A stretch of DNA of 64,000 nucleotides from an uncultured Subdoligranulum sp. (GTDB taxonomy: Bacteria; Bacillota; Clostridia; Oscillospirales; Ruminococcaceae). Below the pieces are notes generated by a model that did no database searches, was not told the origin of the DNA, and worked only from the letters and a program-made list of their open reading frames with translations. Numbering within the stretch: position 1 is the first letter of the stretch; each line of letters opens with the position of its first letter. The stretch lies in contig UQZO01000007.1 in NCBI GenBank assembly GCA_900545545.1, positions 1 to 64,000 of the forward strand. The letters are read 5' to 3'. Both the position numbers and the translations under genes were made by a program. Shown piece by piece: positions 61,788-64,000 of the stretch.

Positions 61788-62585
61788 TTACAGGCGCTGC
61801 TGTGCCAGGGAAAGCATCATTTCCCAGGAGGAAGTTTCGCCCCACTCGGCGCTGGCCGTGGAAACGGTAAAGGTGCCGCGGCGGGCCAGCGTAATGCTGA
61901 ACACCCGGCGGGAAGATTCCAGCGCTTCGTTGATGGACTGTGCCAGCCGTGCCGCCGGCATGCCCACGGTAACGGCCACAAACAGGCCGTCCTCCAGGCG
62001 GGCCAGCACCGCATGGTCATGGTCGGTGCCCACCGCCAGCTGGAAGATACCGGCGGCCGTGTCCAGGCAGCACTCCGCCGCCTGCTGGGATTCCGTATTG
62101 CGCAGGTTCCAGTACTCGTTGACGCGCAGCATCACAGCGCCCACCGGTACGCCCTTCATCGCCTGCTTTTCGGCATACTGGCGATATTCCTCGTGGATAT
62201 AACGGCTGTTGTAGGCGCCGGTAACATAGTCGCGGCGCATATCCTCGCGGTACTGGGCCAAAGCGCGGTCGTAGGAGTTCTGAGCCCCTGCCGAAGTGCT
62301 TTTATCCTGCGGCAGGCGGCAGTGCACCGCCAACACACAGGGACGATCCCCTACCTGGATGCCCTGGTAGATGCACATCTCGTTCCGGCCGTTTTCCTGA
62401 AGCGGCTGCATGCCGCGGCCGGTCTCATCCAGCATCGGGACAGGACCGCACTCCCCGCGCGGTTCCATCGTAGCGGGGTCCAGCAGCACGCCGCGGTACG
62501 GGTCCATGATCTGAACCGCGTCGAACAGCTGTTCCAGCGCTGCGATCTGTACCGCAAGTTCTTCCTTCGTATACTCCAGCTTCAT
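61788..62585 (-). CDS. Degenerate GGDEF-domain protein
   Basis: A 265-residue protein. The second half begins with the GGDEF entry motif MRRDYVTGAYNSRYIHEEY and has the family length. The catalytic GGDEF is replaced by RLEDGLFVAV and the usual DxxxFK segment by RVNEYWNL. It cannot be expected to make cyclic-di-GMP; it may bind nucleotide or act as a partner. The N-terminal half (PVPMLDETGRGMQPLQENGR) is a small sensor of unknown type. A terminator follows. Confidence 0.7.
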   Translation of the reverse strand: MKLEYTKEELAVQIAALEQLFDAVQIMDPYRGVLLDPATMEPRGECGPVPMLDETGRGMQPLQENGRNEMCIYQGIQVGDRPCVLAVHCRLPQDKSTSAGAQNSYDRALAQYREDMRRDYVTGAYNSRYIHEEYRQYAEKQAMKGVPVGAVMLRVNEYWNLRNTESQQAAECCLDTAAGIFQLAVGTDHDHAVLARLEDGLFVAVTVGMPAARLAQSINEALESSRRVFSITLARRGTFTVSTASAEWGETSSWEMMLSLAQQRL

Positions 62586-62736
62586 CTCGAAACCTCACTT
62601 GCGCAAAGCATATTCTTGCCCGGGGCGCGGGCCTTGTATATACATGTATATTACCACAAATCCGCGATTTTTCCTAGGCTTTCGTTGCACAAAGAATTCG
62701 ACGGCCAGCGGCGCAATACTGGGCGATGTTTACAAA
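62586..62736. promoter_or_regulatory. Spacer with TATACATGTATA palindrome
   Basis: A perfect 12-base palindrome TATACATGTATA at about 62638-62649 lies in the promoter region of the GGDEF-like gene. It could be an operator or part of a -10 box. Confidence 0.4.
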
Positions 62737-64000
62737 TCACGCCTTTTTGCCCTGCCGGGGTGCCGGTTCGGTGCGGAAATACCGCGCCGTCAATGCGCGG
62801 ATCTCTTTGGCCAGGGCCGGGGTCAGCGCCTTGTCGTCGGCGCGCCACTGCCAGTTGCCCTGAGCCTTGCCGGGGGTGTTCATGCGGGCTTCGGAGGGAG
62901 CTTCCAGCCAGTCCGCCATGGGGATAACCGTCAGCGCGGCGGGGCTGGCCAGCACACCGCGCAGCAGGCCCCGCAGCATGCCTTCCTTTTCGGTCAGGGC
63001 GAAGTATTCAGTAGCCTGCTTGCGGCCCGCAGCGCCCAGTTCCTGCTCGAACCAGCCGGCCAGCGTATTGTTGTCGTGGGTGCCGGGGTAAGCCACGCAG
63101 TTGCGCGGATAATTGTGCGGTAAATCGACGCTGTCCTGCCCGGTGAAGGCAAACTGCAGCACCTTCATGCCGGGGAAGCCGCTCTCCTTGAGCAGCTGCC
63201 GCACCGAGGGGAACATCTCGCCCAGGTCCTCGGCCACGATGGGCAGATCACCCAGAGCCAGATGCAGCGTGCGGAAGAGGTCCATGCCGGGGCCCTGCTC
63301 CCAGCGGCCGTTGCGGGCGGTGGGTTCCCCTGCCGGGATGGCCCAGTAGGTATCGAATCCACGGAAGTGGTCGATGCGCAGGATATCGTAGATGGACAAG
63401 GCGTGCCGCACACGGCGAATCCACCAGATGTAACCGGTCTTTTTGTGGTACTCCCAGTCATAGAGGGGGTTGCCCCACAGCTGGCCGTCCTCGGCAAAAT
63501 AGTCCGGGGGGCAGCCCGCCACACGGCGGGGTCGCCCTTCGGCATCGGTCTCAAACAGGTCGGTACCGGCCCAGGCATCGGCGGAGTCCGGCGCCACATA
63601 GATGGGGATATCCCCCATGATGGAAACACCCTTGGAGGATGCATATTCATGCAAAGCGCGCCACTGGCGGTCAAACTCATATTGCAGGAAGGCCCAGAAC
63701 TCGATCTCCCGCTGGTGCTCTGCCCGGAACTGGGCCAGCGCGGCGGGGTTCCGGCGGCGCAGGTCCCGCGGCCACTGCTGCCAGTCGGTCATGCCGTTTT
63801 CTTCCTTGATGGCCATGTACAAGCAGTAGTCGGGCAGCCAGTCCGCCGAGAGGAACTGGAAGCGATACCAGTCGTCGGGATAGGGGGTTTCATACCCCGC
63901 GATGGGGCGCTGCTTGAGGAAATTTTCGTAGGCTTTGCGCAGCACGGGCAGGCGGCGCTCATACAGGGTACCGTAGTCCACATGGTCCGCATCGCCGCCC
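62737..64000 (-). CDS. malQ: 4-alpha-glucanotransferase (partial, 5' end outside window)
   Basis: The C-terminal part (about 420 residues visible) of a GH77 amylomaltase: GVSIMGDIPIYVAPDSADAW, GCPPDYFAEDGQLWGNPLYD, LRIDHFRGFDTYWAIPAGEP with the catalytic region, IVAEDLGEMFPSVRQLL and YPGTHDNNTLAGW. It reorganises maltodextrins and glycogen. It ends with a Lys-rich tail after EIRALTARYF. The frame is open to the window edge, so the gene continues to the right. Confidence 0.94.
   Translation of the reverse strand, partial: GGDADHVDYGTLYERRLPVLRKAYENFLKQRPIAGYETPYPDDWYRFQFLSADWLPDYCLYMAIKEENGMTDWQQWPRDLRRRNPAALAQFRAEHQREIEFWAFLQYEFDRQWRALHEYASSKGVSIMGDIPIYVAPDSADAWAGTDLFETDAEGRPRRVAGCPPDYFAEDGQLWGNPLYDWEYHKKTGYIWWIRRVRHALSIYDILRIDHFRGFDTYWAIPAGEPTARNGRWEQGPGMDLFRTLHLALGDLPIVAEDLGEMFPSVRQLLKESGFPGMKVLQFAFTGQDSVDLPHNYPRNCVAYPGTHDNNTLAGWFEQELGAAGRKQATEYFALTEKEGMLRGLLRGVLASPAALTVIPMADWLEAPSEARMNTPGKAQGNWQWRADDKALTPALAKEIRALTARYFRTEPAPRQGKKA

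Noticed and set aside
1..64000. CRISPR arrays, rRNA and tRNA genes
   Set aside because: No regularly spaced repeats and no recognisable rRNA or tRNA sequence were found by eye; a short tRNA could still be missed without a covariance search.

Overview
The window looks like a chromosomal segment of a gut Clostridia, most likely an Oscillospiraceae member of the Faecalibacterium/Gemmiger/Subdoligranulum type. The backbone from about 22 kb onward is GC-rich. It carries a D-alanylation-like operon, a cohesin/dockerin pair, an N-terminal piece of a SigK-type sporulation sigma factor and many compact intrinsic terminators. No rRNA, tRNA or CRISPR array was seen.

Region 1 (1-11.8 kb) is an AT-rich exopolysaccharide/capsule cluster read entirely on the minus strand: GT4, radical SAM/SPASM protein, two GT2 enzymes, a second GT4, Wzy-type polymerase, a frameshifted acyltransferase, a pyruvyltransferase, a GT14 enzyme and a Wzx flippase. 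An IS3-family transposase tail lies beside it at the window edge. Region 2 (about 12.2-17.3 kb) is a small mobilizable element. It has a pMV158-like oriT (12333-12376), a sigma-like factor, an XRE regulator, a P4-type primase/helicase, a winged-helix protein, a MobV relaxase and a small partner gene, but no integrase in view. Region 3 (17.8-21.1 kb) is glmM-glmS, which supplies amino-sugar precursors.

Region 4 (21.1-25.8 kb) holds an SGNH hydrolase, a rhodanese lipoprotein, a truncated sigK-like gene followed by a two-HTH protein, a flavin-reductase-like protein, an RmlD-like reductase and two copies of an intergenic repeat. Region 5 (25.8-37.1 kb) contains a large secreted M60 metallopeptidase with a dockerin, next to a membrane-anchored cohesin-like protein. 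It also has a YfcC-type transporter broken by a TAG codon, an M20 dipeptidase, a lipoprotein and a low-molecular-weight phosphatase. At 37.3-37.7 kb there is a recombinase relic beside a truncated gene.

Region 6 (37.8-46.5 kb) is accessory metabolism and transport: methyltransferase, MFS, AraC, TfoX-like, AGCS symporter, NnrE, ECF S component, HAD phosphatase and IlvE. Region 7 (46.7-51.0 kb) is a four-gene ligase/carrier/MBOAT/SGNH operon resembling dlt. The ligase lacks two residues expected for D-alanine binding, so it may attach a different acyl group to a surface polymer. Region 8 (51-64 kb) holds a PTS IIC-like protein, an esterase, a DJ-1 protein, a methylglyoxal-synthase-like protein lacking catalytic residues, a ricin-type lectin with a basic tail, a DEAD helicase, a two-component system, ychF-mtnN, a DUF523 protein, a degenerate GGDEF protein and the 3' part of malQ.

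The strongest leads for something undescribed are the dockerin-M60/cohesin pair and the divergent dlt-like operon. The integrase-less MobV element with its own sigma factor comes next. All functional statements rest on reading motifs by eye; no database search was run.
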